From positions 310,398 to 374,397 of the forward strand of contig NZ_LKIU01000006.1 of assembly GCF_001307035.1 (NCBI RefSeq): 64,000 nucleotides of DNA, read 5' to 3'. A model generated the notes under the pieces. That model ran no database searches. It was not told where the DNA came from and saw only the letters and a list, made by a program, of their open reading frames with translations. Positions 28,957 through 37,346 of the stretch are shown here, piece by piece (within the stretch, counting starts at the first letter, position 1; every line of letters starts with the position of its first letter). The position numbers were made by a program, and so were the translations under genes. This DNA is from Arthrobacter sp. Edens01. GTDB taxonomy: Bacteria > Actinomycetota > Actinomycetes > Actinomycetales > Micrococcaceae.

Positions 28957-29991
28957 CTAGACGGAAGCGTTTTCGGAAACGGTTTCCGACGCCGGGGTGG
29001 GAACGGTGGCAGCGGTCGCGGCGGAGGCGACGTCTGCCAGGTAGTGCTCGACGTCGAGCGCAGCCACGCAGCCGGAACCGGCGGCGGTGATGGCCTGGCG
29101 GTAGGTCGGGTCGATGACGTCTCCTGCGGCGAAGACACCCGGCAGGGAGGTCTTCGAGGTGCGCCCCTGGACGGCGATGGTGCCGGCCTCGGTCAGCTCC
29201 AGCTGTTCGCGGACCAGGTCCACGCGGGGATCGTTGCCGATCGCTACGAAGATGCCGGTAACGGCCAGCTCGGACTCGGCCCCGTCAACCGTGTTGCGCA
29301 GGCGCACGCCGGTGACCTTGTCTTCGCCGTGGATTCCAATAACCTCGGAGTCCCAGACGAAGCGGATCTTTTCGTTTGCCAGGGCACGATCCTGCATGAT
29401 CTTGGAGGCGCGAAGGGTGTTACGGCGGTGCACGATTGTTACCGAGGCAGCGAACTTGGTCAGGAACAGTGCTTCTTCCAGCGCCGAATCGCCGCCGCCG
29501 ATGACTGCAATGTCCTGGCCCTTGAAGAAGAAGCCGTCGCAGGTTGCGCACCAGCTCACGCCGCGGCCGGACAGCCGCTTTTCGTCTTCAAGTCCCAACT
29601 CGCGGTACGCAGAACCGGTGGAGATGATCACGGAGCGGGCCAGGAAGGTCTCCCCGGTGCCGATGGTGACCTTCTTGATATCTCCGGTCAGGTCCACCGA
29701 GGTGACGTCCTCGAAGAGGATTTCGGTGCCGAAGCGGTCTGCCTGCTTCTCGAGGCCTGCCATCAGGTCCGGGCCCATGATGCCTTCGGGGAAGCCCGGG
29801 AAGTTCTCCACGTCAGTGGTGTTCATCAGCTCGCCACCGGCGGTAACCGAGCTGGCGATCAGCAGCGGCTTGAGGTTCGCACGGGCCGTGTAGATGGCCG
29901 CGGTGTATCCGGAAGGACCGGATCCAACGATGATGACGTCACGGATTTCCGGGACGGATCCAGCGGCGTCGGGGCGAATTTCTGTGCTCAC
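28957..29991 (-). CDS. trxB: Thioredoxin-disulfide reductase
   Basis: A 344-residue flavoenzyme that reduces thioredoxin with NADPH. FAD motif IVGSGPSGYTAAIY, redox pair CATCD (WCATCDGFFF), NADPH motif VIGGGDSALEEA and the closing GVFAAGDVIDPTYRQAITAAGSGC are all present. The last 30 residues are an Ala/Thr/Glu tail. The GTG start at 29991 (VSTEIRP) is preferred, with AAAGAGG about 10 bases upstream. Confidence 0.97.
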   Translation of the reverse strand: MSTEIRPDAAGSVPEIRDVIIVGSGPSGYTAAIYTARANLKPLLIASSVTAGGELMNTTDVENFPGFPEGIMGPDLMAGLEKQADRFGTEILFEDVTSVDLTGDIKKVTIGTGETFLARSVIISTGSAYRELGLEDEKRLSGRGVSWCATCDGFFFKGQDIAVIGGGDSALEEALFLTKFAASVTIVHRRNTLRASKIMQDRALANEKIRFVWDSEVIGIHGEDKVTGVRLRNTVDGAESELAVTGIFVAIGNDPRVDLVREQLELTEAGTIAVQGRTSKTSLPGVFAAGDVIDPTYRQAITAAGSGCVAALDVEHYLADVASAATAATVPTPASETVSENASV

Positions 29992-30168
29992 GTGCTGTGA
30001 ACCTCTTTCCTTGGAGTTCCGGGGAGAACGGGTACTGACCGGTTGGCGGAGCACTTCGAACCGCTAACCACACCTCACAACACTGACACGGAACAGCTTA
30101 TTCCGAATGCCTGCTGCGTCACATGATCAGCTGCCGGGCCGGTTCCCGGTGGCCGAAATGGGCGTGAA

Positions 30169-31668
30169 TCAGGAGACTTCGATCTCAGCGATGCGAAGCC
30201 CCCACGGGTACTCAGCCTGTACTCCGCTGAGGCGGGGGAGCTGGGTGAAGTTGATGATCACATAGCTGGCGGACGCCGGCTCGCCGTCCGGACCCTTGGG
30301 TACCGTGATGGACGTGGTGGGCCCCGTGAAACCGCTCTGGGCCACGGTGGTGGCGCCGTCAAGAGACGGTGAATCGTTGAGCATCACGGAGAAGTTGCCG
30401 CCGCTGCCGTTGAGCTGGGTGATGTCCACCTTGCTGATGGCGGACTCTTCTTCCAGTTCCACCACGAGTGCCAGGCTCGGTGCCAGGCCGCCGAACGTAT
30501 CCGAGGCATATACATAGCTGGACCAGTAGCTGGCATCGTTGCCGTCGATGATCTGCGGCAATGCGGCGTCGTTTACGGAATCGAGTTCCTGGTTGCCGGG
30601 AACGAGCCTGCTGATCCCGGCTGTCAGCGGATCCGGAAGTGCTGCGCCGGTCTCCTCTGCGGCGCCCGCGGACGTCTCAGGTGCCTCAGCGACGGGTGTG
30701 GTTGCTTCCTCGGCCGGGAACATATCCCGCACGCCGCCCAGACCCGTGAAGGCCAGGACCACGGCTACCAGCAGAACAACGCTGAGGATTCCGCCTACCA
30801 GTATGCGGCCGAACTTGCGGTTATCTCCCCGGTCCGGCTGGTCTTCCTCGTAGCCGTCGTACTCCTCTTCATTTTCGTACTCTGCGCCCAGGGCAGTGCG
30901 GGGGAAATTCGACGCCTTGCGATCATTTTGACCGGCAGTTGCGTAACCTTCTGCCGGGAAGTCGTCTTCTTCCTCCCAGCGCGTGACCTTGGGTGACTGG
31001 GCCGGGGTATCGCGGGTCGGCGCGGAATACTGGGCCGACCGGGGGCTCTGGCTGGGAGGGGGAGGCACAGCGGCGGCACCGGTCGCAGCTTCCGCGGGTG
31101 CTTCCTGCGGTCCGCCGAATTCAAGCTCACGTTCACCGGCGGCAGTTGCACCGGCAGCACCGGCGGCACCGGCGGCAGCACCGCGCCCGAAGCGCGGCAG
31201 GTGCGGCTTGGGAAGGTTGGAGAGCAGGGGCTTGCGTTCGCGCGGTTCGTACTCTTCCACGTAACGGTCTTCCTGGACCGTCTCAGGCTCGCGGGAACGG
31301 GGTTCTCCGAAAATCTCCGAGCCCAGCGTGTCCGTGAAGAACGGTTCCACGTAGGGGGCGTCCCGCTCGATCACCAGGTCGAGCAGGTCCGCGGCGTTGC
31401 CATTGGAAGTGACGAGGTAGGTACGGCCGTCGCTGACGCCCAGATCAAGGATCTGCACGGTCGAATGGCGTTCGCCAATGGCAATTTCGCGCGCGCTGGC
31501 GCTTACCTGGCTGGCGTTCTGCGGTGCGGCGACAAGGATGCTCACGGCACGGTTGAGTACCTGGTCCACGCCGTCGAGGACGAGGTCATTCTCTGCTGAA
31601 GCCAGGACCTGGGCGGTGACCTTGTAGCGGCCGCCCAGCACTGAACCAGCATTTACCGGCTGTGGCAC
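30169..31668 (-). CDS. Membrane protein with N-terminal pseudokinase-like lobe and discoidin-like ectodomain
   Basis: A 499-residue protein directly downstream of murJ. Residues 8-100 (LGGRYKVTAQVL...NRAVSILVAA...GRTYLVTSNG) resemble the N-lobe of a Ser/Thr kinase but lack a glycine loop, an ATP-binding lysine and a C-lobe. A long acidic, Ala/Pro-rich linker follows (about 120-285), then one transmembrane helix (289-309) and an outside domain (about 345-499) with IIDGNDASYWSSY and LVVELEEESAISKVDI, typical of F5/8 (discoidin) folds. In mycobacteria MviN carries comparable parts in a single chain; here they are separate. A regulatory role in lipid II flipping is inferred. GTG start with GGGAGGA upstream. 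Confidence 0.75.
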   Translation of the reverse strand: MPQPVNAGSVLGGRYKVTAQVLASAENDLVLDGVDQVLNRAVSILVAAPQNASQVSASAREIAIGERHSTVQILDLGVSDGRTYLVTSNGNAADLLDLVIERDAPYVEPFFTDTLGSEIFGEPRSREPETVQEDRYVEEYEPRERKPLLSNLPKPHLPRFGRGAAAGAAGAAGATAAGERELEFGGPQEAPAEAATGAAAVPPPPSQSPRSAQYSAPTRDTPAQSPKVTRWEEEDDFPAEGYATAGQNDRKASNFPRTALGAEYENEEEYDGYEEDQPDRGDNRKFGRILVGGILSVVLLVAVVLAFTGLGGVRDMFPAEEATTPVAEAPETSAGAAEETGAALPDPLTAGISRLVPGNQELDSVNDAALPQIIDGNDASYWSSYVYASDTFGGLAPSLALVVELEEESAISKVDITQLNGSGGNFSVMLNDSPSLDGATTVAQSGFTGPTTSITVPKGPDGEPASASYVIINFTQLPRLSGVQAEYPWGLRIAEIEVS

Positions 31669-31834
31669 GTGTTCCTCCCGTGGAAACGGCTATGACTGCA
31701 AACGAAATGTTGCTACCGGCGCCGGTAGGGCGGCCGGTGCGGTTAAACAGTACCCGCAGGCCGAGACCCACCCAGTACTGCCCACTTTGTACCCATGCTA
31801 CCCGCGGCGGGCGGCAAAACCTGAGTTGGTCGTG

Positions 31835-33502
31835 TTAGGCCCGGCGCGCAAGCTTCGCCAGGACGGGTTCAAGCAGCTCGTCGAGTTCGCGCACTTTGAG
31901 CAGTCGCAGCATTACAAAATAGACCCCGGCCATCAGGGCAGCGCAGACAACCAGCACTACCGTGGCGCTGATGAGGGAACTCCAGGCAAAGCCGTCCGGG
32001 CTGTAGCCGCCCAGCACAGCCAGCGCGGCCACACCGGCGGCGGCCGCGGCAAGTGCCGCCACAGTGAGCCGGACGTGGACATCAAACACCCTGGCCGCTC
32101 CGTAGTGGCCAAGTTTACGGGTGAGGAAAATATGGCTGAGCACTACGGCGGCGATGTTCCCAATCGAGTAGGCCACAGCCAGGCCATACACGATGTGGTT
32201 CGCCGGCAGCGACGATGCGACCAGTGCAAGGCTGATTCCCAGGGCAGCGAGGATGAGCTGCATGACCATGGGGGTCTTTGCATCTTCGCTGGCATAGAAC
32301 GCACGGTTCATCAGGAACGTGGCGCTGAGGAACGGTGAACTGACCGCGAGCAGGATCAGTACCTGCCCCTGGATTGCTGCCGTGGCGTTGGACCCGCCCC
32401 CGAACCACATGCCAATCGGGCCGGCCAGGACAACCATCACGGCAGCTGAGAACACAGTGGCCACACCAATGACACGCAGCCCGCGCGAAATGGTGGCCCG
32501 AACGGCGTCGAGGTTCCTCTCCACGTACGCATGGGACATGCGGTTAAAGAGGACGGTGGCGAGTGAAAGCGTGATTACCGAATGCGGAATGATGTACAGC
32601 ATTGCGGCGGTTTCCAGGTTGACCTGGCCGGCGATGAGCTGGGGCGGATCCATTGCCAGGTAGGCCGGGCGGGCTTTGGTGGCAATGGACGCGACGTTTG
32701 TGTAGACGAGGTAGGCGCCGTTGCCCACCAGCATGGTGATGATGGTCCACTTGGCCACCCGGGCAGTCTCTCCGAGGCCCACTCCGCGGAACCCAAACGT
32801 GGGCCGCAGCCCCAGTCCGAGTTTCTTCAGCGGGAACAGCAGGACCAGAGCCTGCAGCGCCACGCCCAGGGTGGTGCTGCCCGCGAGGATGACGGTCGCC
32901 GAGTTCGTCCAGTTGTCAGGTGAAAACCTCTCGGTGCTCTCCCTGCCGATCAGGTTGATGAACAGGATGAGCCCGCTGATGGCGACGACGTTGTTGACCA
33001 CAGGCGCCCACATATAGGCACCAAACCGCCCGTTGGCGTTCAGGACCTGGCCAATCACCGCATACGCGCCGTAGAAGAAAATCTGCGGAAAAAGCCAGTA
33101 GGCAAAAACTGTGGTGAGCGCCAGCTGCTGCTCGTCCAGCTCGACGACGACGGACAGGATCAGCGGTGCCGCCACAGTGACTACCAGGGCTATGACAGCC
33201 AGGAAGACGAGGCTCAGAGTCATGATTCGGGACACGTATTCCGCGCCGCGGTCTTCACGCTTGCTGGCCTTGATGATCTGCGGGACCAGTACCGCGTTAA
33301 AGACGCCGCCTGCCACCAGGAGGTAAATGAAGTTGGGCAGGACGTTCGCGATGCCGAAAAGGTCAGTGACTCCGAACGAGCCGCCGATCGCAACGGCCAG
33401 GAGGGAGGTGCGGACCAGCCCGAGCACACGGGAAACCATGGTTCCCGCTGCCATGACGGCGCTTGAGCGGGCAGTACTGGGAGCAGGATTCTGGACGGCC
33501 AT
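31835..33502 (-). CDS. murJ: Murein biosynthesis integral membrane protein MurJ (lipid II flippase)
   Basis: A 555-residue polytopic protein with about 14-15 transmembrane helices. It begins MAVQNPAPSTARSSAVMAAGTMVSRVLGLVRTSLLA, with the MurJ-type TMVSRVLGLVR and NVLPNFIYLLVAGGVFNAVLVPQI segments carrying the arginines and glycine/proline positions of the cavity. It flips lipid II across the membrane for peptidoglycan synthesis. The mycobacterial C-terminal pseudokinase is absent; see the separate gene downstream. AAGGA precedes the ATG. Confidence 0.96.
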   Translation of the reverse strand: MAVQNPAPSTARSSAVMAAGTMVSRVLGLVRTSLLAVAIGGSFGVTDLFGIANVLPNFIYLLVAGGVFNAVLVPQIIKASKREDRGAEYVSRIMTLSLVFLAVIALVVTVAAPLILSVVVELDEQQLALTTVFAYWLFPQIFFYGAYAVIGQVLNANGRFGAYMWAPVVNNVVAISGLILFINLIGRESTERFSPDNWTNSATVILAGSTTLGVALQALVLLFPLKKLGLGLRPTFGFRGVGLGETARVAKWTIITMLVGNGAYLVYTNVASIATKARPAYLAMDPPQLIAGQVNLETAAMLYIIPHSVITLSLATVLFNRMSHAYVERNLDAVRATISRGLRVIGVATVFSAAVMVVLAGPIGMWFGGGSNATAAIQGQVLILLAVSSPFLSATFLMNRAFYASEDAKTPMVMQLILAALGISLALVASSLPANHIVYGLAVAYSIGNIAAVVLSHIFLTRKLGHYGAARVFDVHVRLTVAALAAAAAGVAALAVLGGYSPDGFAWSSLISATVVLVVCAALMAGVYFVMLRLLKVRELDELLEPVLAKLARRA

Positions 33503-33568
33503 TATGTCCTTATGCTCTCACCTAAGGACCCATTTCCTTGAAACCGCAGCACCGGGCGCCGCGGGGGC

Positions 33569-34099
33569 TCAGCGGTATTTCGGGAGGACTTCGCGGGCCA
33601 GGTCCGCTATGCGGCGTTCGTTCGGGAATGACAGGCGCCTGCCCAGGACCGCCAGCGGAACCCAGGCAACGTCCACGGCTTCGTGGTCCGGATCGTTTTC
33701 GATCGTGAGCTCCCCGCCCACTGCCTCCAGCAGGTAGTGGTGCACTGTCTTGTGTACCCGGTGTCCGCTGACCGTAAACCAGTAGTCAATACTTCCCAGC
33801 GGAGCCAGGATTCTGCCGTCGATTCCGGTTTCCTCGGCGATCTCGCGGACAGCTGCCTGCTCATTGTCCTCTGCGTGCTCCGGGTGGCCCTTCGGGAGGC
33901 ACCATTCCAGGCGGCCGCCCCGGTTGAAGCGGGCGATGATGGCCACGGGCAGTTCCGGATCAGTGCAGTTGACCACAATTCCGCCGGCGGAGACCTCTTC
34001 CACCGTGGGCAGGGCGGCGTGCGCCGAATGCGCGGCCGAGCTGCCCATTGACGCTGTCAATGGGGTCCGCTTGGGCGCACTCGGGACGGGATGGGCCAT
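33569..34099 (-). CDS. NUDIX hydrolase
   Basis: A 176-residue pyrophosphohydrolase. The Nudix box fits G-x5-E-x7-REU-x-EE-x-GU exactly: GHPEHAEDNEQAAVREIAEETGI. It follows a 35-residue polar N-terminus. Upstream is WCLPKGHPE, and VHKTVHHYLLE follows, typical of the actinobacterial NUDIX located between murJ and the CCA-adding enzyme. The substrate is not known. It is divergent from the tRNA nucleotidyltransferase across about 140 bp. Confidence 0.95.
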   Translation of the reverse strand: MAHPVPSAPKRTPLTASMGSSAAHSAHAALPTVEEVSAGGIVVNCTDPELPVAIIARFNRGGRLEWCLPKGHPEHAEDNEQAAVREIAEETGIDGRILAPLGSIDYWFTVSGHRVHKTVHHYLLEAVGGELTIENDPDHEAVDVAWVPLAVLGRRLSFPNERRIADLAREVLPKYR

Positions 34100-34242
34100 A
34101 CCCCCACTGTAACTATCTTTGCCAGCCGATGATGACCGGCGGGAGCTGTAGCCCGCAGTGCCGCGGCAACCCCGGCGTGTCCGTGCGCCGGAGGGGACGT
34201 ATTGTCCGCGGGGGCTGGTTTATCTGGCACGCTTAAAGCACT

Positions 34243-35694
34243 ATGGCGCACCTTTCCGACAGTTCATTCCCCACCACCAAGCTTCCTGACGTGATCCCGC
34301 AGCTGGGAGAGCTCTTCCAAGCTGCCGGTTTTGAACTCTCCCTGGTGGGCGGACCCGTGCGCGACCTGTTCCTTGGCCGGGTCTCTCCGGACCTGGACTT
34401 CACCACCAATGCCCGTCCGGACGACATCATCTCCGTGGTTCGCCGCTGGTGCGACACATACTGGGAGATAGGCAGGGAGTTCGGCACGATCGGAATGCGC
34501 AAGGACGGATTCCAGATCGAGATCACGACCTACCGTGCTGACGCGTACGACCCGGACTCCCGGAAGCCGGCCGTCGCCTTTGGCGAACGGCTGGAGGATG
34601 ACCTCTACCGGCGTGACTTCACCATGAACGCCATGGCCCTGCGCCTGCCGCAAATGGAGCTCGTTGACCCATTCGGCGGCCTGCGGGACCTGAACGCGGG
34701 AATGGTGCGCACCCCCGGGGCATCGGCGTCGTCCTTCTCGGATGACCCGCTGCGGATGATGCGGGCTGCGCGGTTCGCTTCCCAGCTGGGTGTCACGGTG
34801 GCCCCCGAAGTCTTCGCAGCCATGAAGGACATGGCGGGGCGGATTGAGATTATCTCCGCAGAGCGCGTCCGGGATGAACTGGTAAAGCTCATCAACGGCA
34901 AGTCTCCGGCAGACGGCGTTGACCTGCTCGTGGAAAGCGGCCTGGCGGACTACGTTCTGCCTGAGGTTGCTGCCCTGCGCCTGGAAATCGACGAACACCA
35001 CCGGCACAAGGACGTCTACCAGCACTCGCTGACCGTGCTCAGGCAGGCCTGCGGCCTGGAGACCGGCCCGGACGGACCTGTGCCTTCCCCTGACTTTGTG
35101 CTCCGCTTCGCGGCACTGATGCACGACGTCGGAAAGCCCGCCACGCGGCGCTTCGAAGGGACCGGGGCGGTCAGCTTCCTGCACCATGACGTGGTTGGGG
35201 CCAAGCTCACCGCCAAGCGCATGAAGGCGCTGCGTTTCGACAATGACACGATCAAGGCTGTGTCCAGGCTGGTGGAGCTGCACATGCGGTTCTACGGTTA
35301 CGGCGATGCCGGGTGGAGTGATTCCGCCGTCCGCCGCTACGTTACGGACGCCGGACCGCTGCTTCAGCGCCTTCACCGCCTGACCCGGTCGGACGTTACA
35401 ACCCGCAACCGGCGCAAGGCTGAGCGGCTGGCCTTCGCCTACGATGACCTCGAAGCGCGGATTGAGAAACTGGCAGAGCAGGAAGAGCTGGCCTCGATCC
35501 GCCCGGACCTCGACGGCAGCCAGATAATGGCTTTGCTGGGGATCCGTCCCGGTCCGGTGGTGGGACGTGCCTACCGTTTCCTGCTCGAAGAACGAATGGA
35601 GAACGGACCCGGGACTCCCGGTGAGGCCGAGGCGAAACTGCGCGAATGGTGGCAGCAGCAGCCTGAAAGCCGTGAAGCCGAAGAGCTTCCCTAA
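34243..35694 (+). CDS. CCA tRNA nucleotidyltransferase
   Basis: A 483-residue enzyme that adds or repairs the 3' CCA of tRNAs; needed here because at least tRNA-Ala does not encode a full CCA. The head domain shows LVGGPVRDLFLGR and PDLDFTTNA with catalytic aspartates, then EDDLYRRDFTMNAMAL and the template region DPLRMMRAARFASQLG. An HD domain (AALMHDVGKP, HH) lies in the second half. No ribosome-binding site precedes the ATG, so the transcript may be leaderless. Confidence 0.96.
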   Translation: MAHLSDSSFPTTKLPDVIPQLGELFQAAGFELSLVGGPVRDLFLGRVSPDLDFTTNARPDDIISVVRRWCDTYWEIGREFGTIGMRKDGFQIEITTYRADAYDPDSRKPAVAFGERLEDDLYRRDFTMNAMALRLPQMELVDPFGGLRDLNAGMVRTPGASASSFSDDPLRMMRAARFASQLGVTVAPEVFAAMKDMAGRIEIISAERVRDELVKLINGKSPADGVDLLVESGLADYVLPEVAALRLEIDEHHRHKDVYQHSLTVLRQACGLETGPDGPVPSPDFVLRFAALMHDVGKPATRRFEGTGAVSFLHHDVVGAKLTAKRMKALRFDNDTIKAVSRLVELHMRFYGYGDAGWSDSAVRRYVTDAGPLLQRLHRLTRSDVTTRNRRKAERLAFAYDDLEARIEKLAEQEELASIRPDLDGSQIMALLGIRPGPVVGRAYRFLLEERMENGPGTPGEAEAKLREWWQQQPESREAEELP

Positions 35695-35721
35695 GTCCGC
35701 TCCGCTAAAGAAGGGATGTTC

Positions 35722-36375
35722 ATGAGCACGGAGAATCTGGGCCCGGCAGTACCTGACCTGACGCCGGCCGGAACGCGGCTGCCCACGTTTTGGCTGGTCC
35801 GCCACGGTGAGACCGAGTGGTCCAGGGAGGGCAACTACACCGGCCTCACCGACATTCCGCTGACCATGGAGGGCGAAGCCCAGGCCACCGCGGCACGGGA
35901 AAAGATCGGCGACGTCCGGTTCGACCGCGTATTCAGTTCACCCCTCATCCGTGCCAGGCGCACTGCGGAGCTGCTGGGACACCCCAGCCCTGAAGTCCTC
36001 CCGCACGCCCATGAATGGGACTACGGCAAGAACGAGGGCCGGCGCAGCACCGAAGTCCGGGAAGAGAACCCCGGGTACATCATCTGGAACGACGGCGTTC
36101 CGGGCGGCGAAACCCTTGCACAAGTAGCTGCCCGCGCAGACCGCATTATTTCCACCGTGCAGGCAGGCTGCGGAACTGCCATGGACCGTGATCCCGATGC
36201 GGTGCCGCTGGAGCGTGCGCTCCTGGTCGCGCACGGACACTTCCTGCGGATACTCGCGGCCCGTTGGCTTGGGCTGGCCCCCGACGCCGGACGCCACCTG
36301 GTGCTTGGGACAGCAGCTGTGTGCGTCCTGGGCTGGGACAAGCACACGCCGGCCATACTGAAATGGAATATGTAG
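35722..36375 (+). CDS. Histidine phosphatase family protein
   Basis: A 217-residue member of the phosphoglycerate-mutase-like superfamily. The catalytic RHGE motif is in FWLVRHGETEWS; GNYTGLTDIPLTMEGEAQA and VFSSPLIRARRTAELLG follow; the second histidine is in LLVAHGHFLRIL. The YGKNEGRRSTEVREENPGY and GGETLAQVAARAD segments suggest a small-molecule phosphatase rather than a mutase. ATG at 35722 has GAAGGG 6-7 bases upstream; the ATG at 35716 is too close to it. It follows the CCA enzyme by 27 bases and is probably co-transcribed. Confidence 0.9.
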   Translation: MSTENLGPAVPDLTPAGTRLPTFWLVRHGETEWSREGNYTGLTDIPLTMEGEAQATAAREKIGDVRFDRVFSSPLIRARRTAELLGHPSPEVLPHAHEWDYGKNEGRRSTEVREENPGYIIWNDGVPGGETLAQVAARADRIISTVQAGCGTAMDRDPDAVPLERALLVAHGHFLRILAARWLGLAPDAGRHLVLGTAAVCVLGWDKHTPAILKWNM

Positions 36376-36937
36376 CAGGTTTTTTAAACTAATTCCGGAA
36401 AAGGCTTGGCAGCAGCTGGCAGTTCGGGTTATATTTTTTTAGCGCGCAAAGTTGCGGCGCTCACAGCCCCTGCGGACTTGGATGACTCCAACCCCGGGGA
36501 TTAGAGCTAAACGAACCAGGAGGTGGAATGTGGTGTTTGATAACACGGATATGATCCGGTGGACAGCGGTCCCCGCAGCCATCTCCCTTCGACGGTTCCC
36601 GGGTGGAACAGGCCTTCAGGCCTAGGATTCTTTGCTTCCGTCCACCACGGAGCATCTAGGGGACGCAGCCGGCTCAGGTTCCCGGATTCATTCGCGAACC
36701 CTGGGCCAGTGCACGCCTCGAAGCTGCCGTGGCCCGCTGCGGACCACACCGGCATCTAACTGATTCCCTTTGGCGCCTAAACCGCGATGCCTGCCCATTA
36801 ATTCCACGGGCATAATTCAGCATTCGTGGACGGTCTGGTCACCGGTTTCTATTTATTGCCATTAGGCACCCCATTTATCAGCACAGTTCCCGCCTTTTCC
36901 CTGTGCTTTTTCAGACATCCATTCCAGGAGTTTTGTC
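36376..36937. promoter_or_regulatory. Intergenic region with a strong promoter-like signal
   Basis: This 562-base gap starts with TTGGCA (36406-36411), a 17-base spacer and TTATAT (36429-36434), the best promoter match in the window, followed by a T-run. It probably drives the short ORF at 36530 and perhaps the small gene at 36938. AGGCCTTCAGGCCT (36610-36623) can form a small hairpin. Nothing else was recognised. Confidence 0.55.
36530..36625 (+). CDS. Possible 31-codon small protein
   Basis: A short ORF behind AGGAGG (36519-36524), the strongest ribosome-binding site in the area. From GTG GTG at 36530/36533 it reads VFDNTDMIRWTAVPAAISLR and ends RFPGGTGLQA. An ATG at 36528 in another phase would give only 8 residues. 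It lies about 95 bases after a good promoter. No family is recognised; it could also be a leader peptide or a remnant. Confidence 0.35.
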   Translation: MVFDNTDMIRWTAVPAAISLRRFPGGTGLQA

Positions 36938-37216
36938 ATGCCTTCTTTCAAGCTGCCCTCCGTGGGCGCGTACGCACCACCTTCTTCCTCAGCCGAGAGG
37001 GAACCGCCGTCATCTCCGGACAGGGAGTCCACGGCGTCTTCCACCAACTCACGCGGAGGCGTATCCGTTCGGACCCTGGCCTCCGGAGCATTCCAGCTGC
37101 TGCGCCGGGCCCTGGCTGCCAGGGTGGCCTCCAGCGGTGCCCTGGTTGACGAGCAGGAGCAGCGCCAGCTGAGCCTGCTGAGCCATTACTCCTTTCCCCC
37201 GGGCAAAGGGCAGTGA
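36938..37216 (+). CDS. Small hypothetical protein
   Basis: A 92-residue protein with AGGAG 8 bases before its ATG. The N-terminal half is Ser/Pro-rich (SSSAEREPPSSPDRESTASS); the second half looks helical (VRTLASGAFQLLRRALAARV, then EQEQRQLSLLSHYSFPPGKG). No family or membrane helix is recognised. A strong hairpin just after the stop supports it being a real transcription unit, ending before mshA. Confidence 0.6.
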   Translation: MPSFKLPSVGAYAPPSSSAEREPPSSPDRESTASSTNSRGGVSVRTLASGAFQLLRRALAARVASSGALVDEQEQRQLSLLSHYSFPPGKGQ

Positions 37217-37232
37217 GAGACTGCACACCCTT

Positions 37233-37268
37233 CCCCGGTCTGCCGCGGATTTCCGCAGCAGACCGGGG
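37233..37268 (+). terminator. Terminator before mshA
   Basis: Arms CCCCGGTCTGC/GCAGACCGGGG (11 bp) with an inner GCGGA/TCCGC stem and a 2-base loop, giving a long hairpin. No T-run follows. Confidence 0.65.
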
Positions 37269-37346
37269 ATAAGGAAACAAAGCGGGCCCCGTTCGCGTTG
37301 TATGGTCGATAGGTAGGGAACACAGGCCAGCGACGAAGGGAGTGCT

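Noticed and set aside
28974-28990. TCGGAAAC-G-GTTTCCGA palindrome resembling the 27283 operator half-sites
   Set aside because: It lies inside trxB coding sequence and the half-sites are in reverse order, so it is more likely coincidental.
34264-35805. 513-codon reverse ORF opposite the CCA-adding enzyme
   Set aside because: Antisense shadow of a well-supported gene; the product shows no domain.
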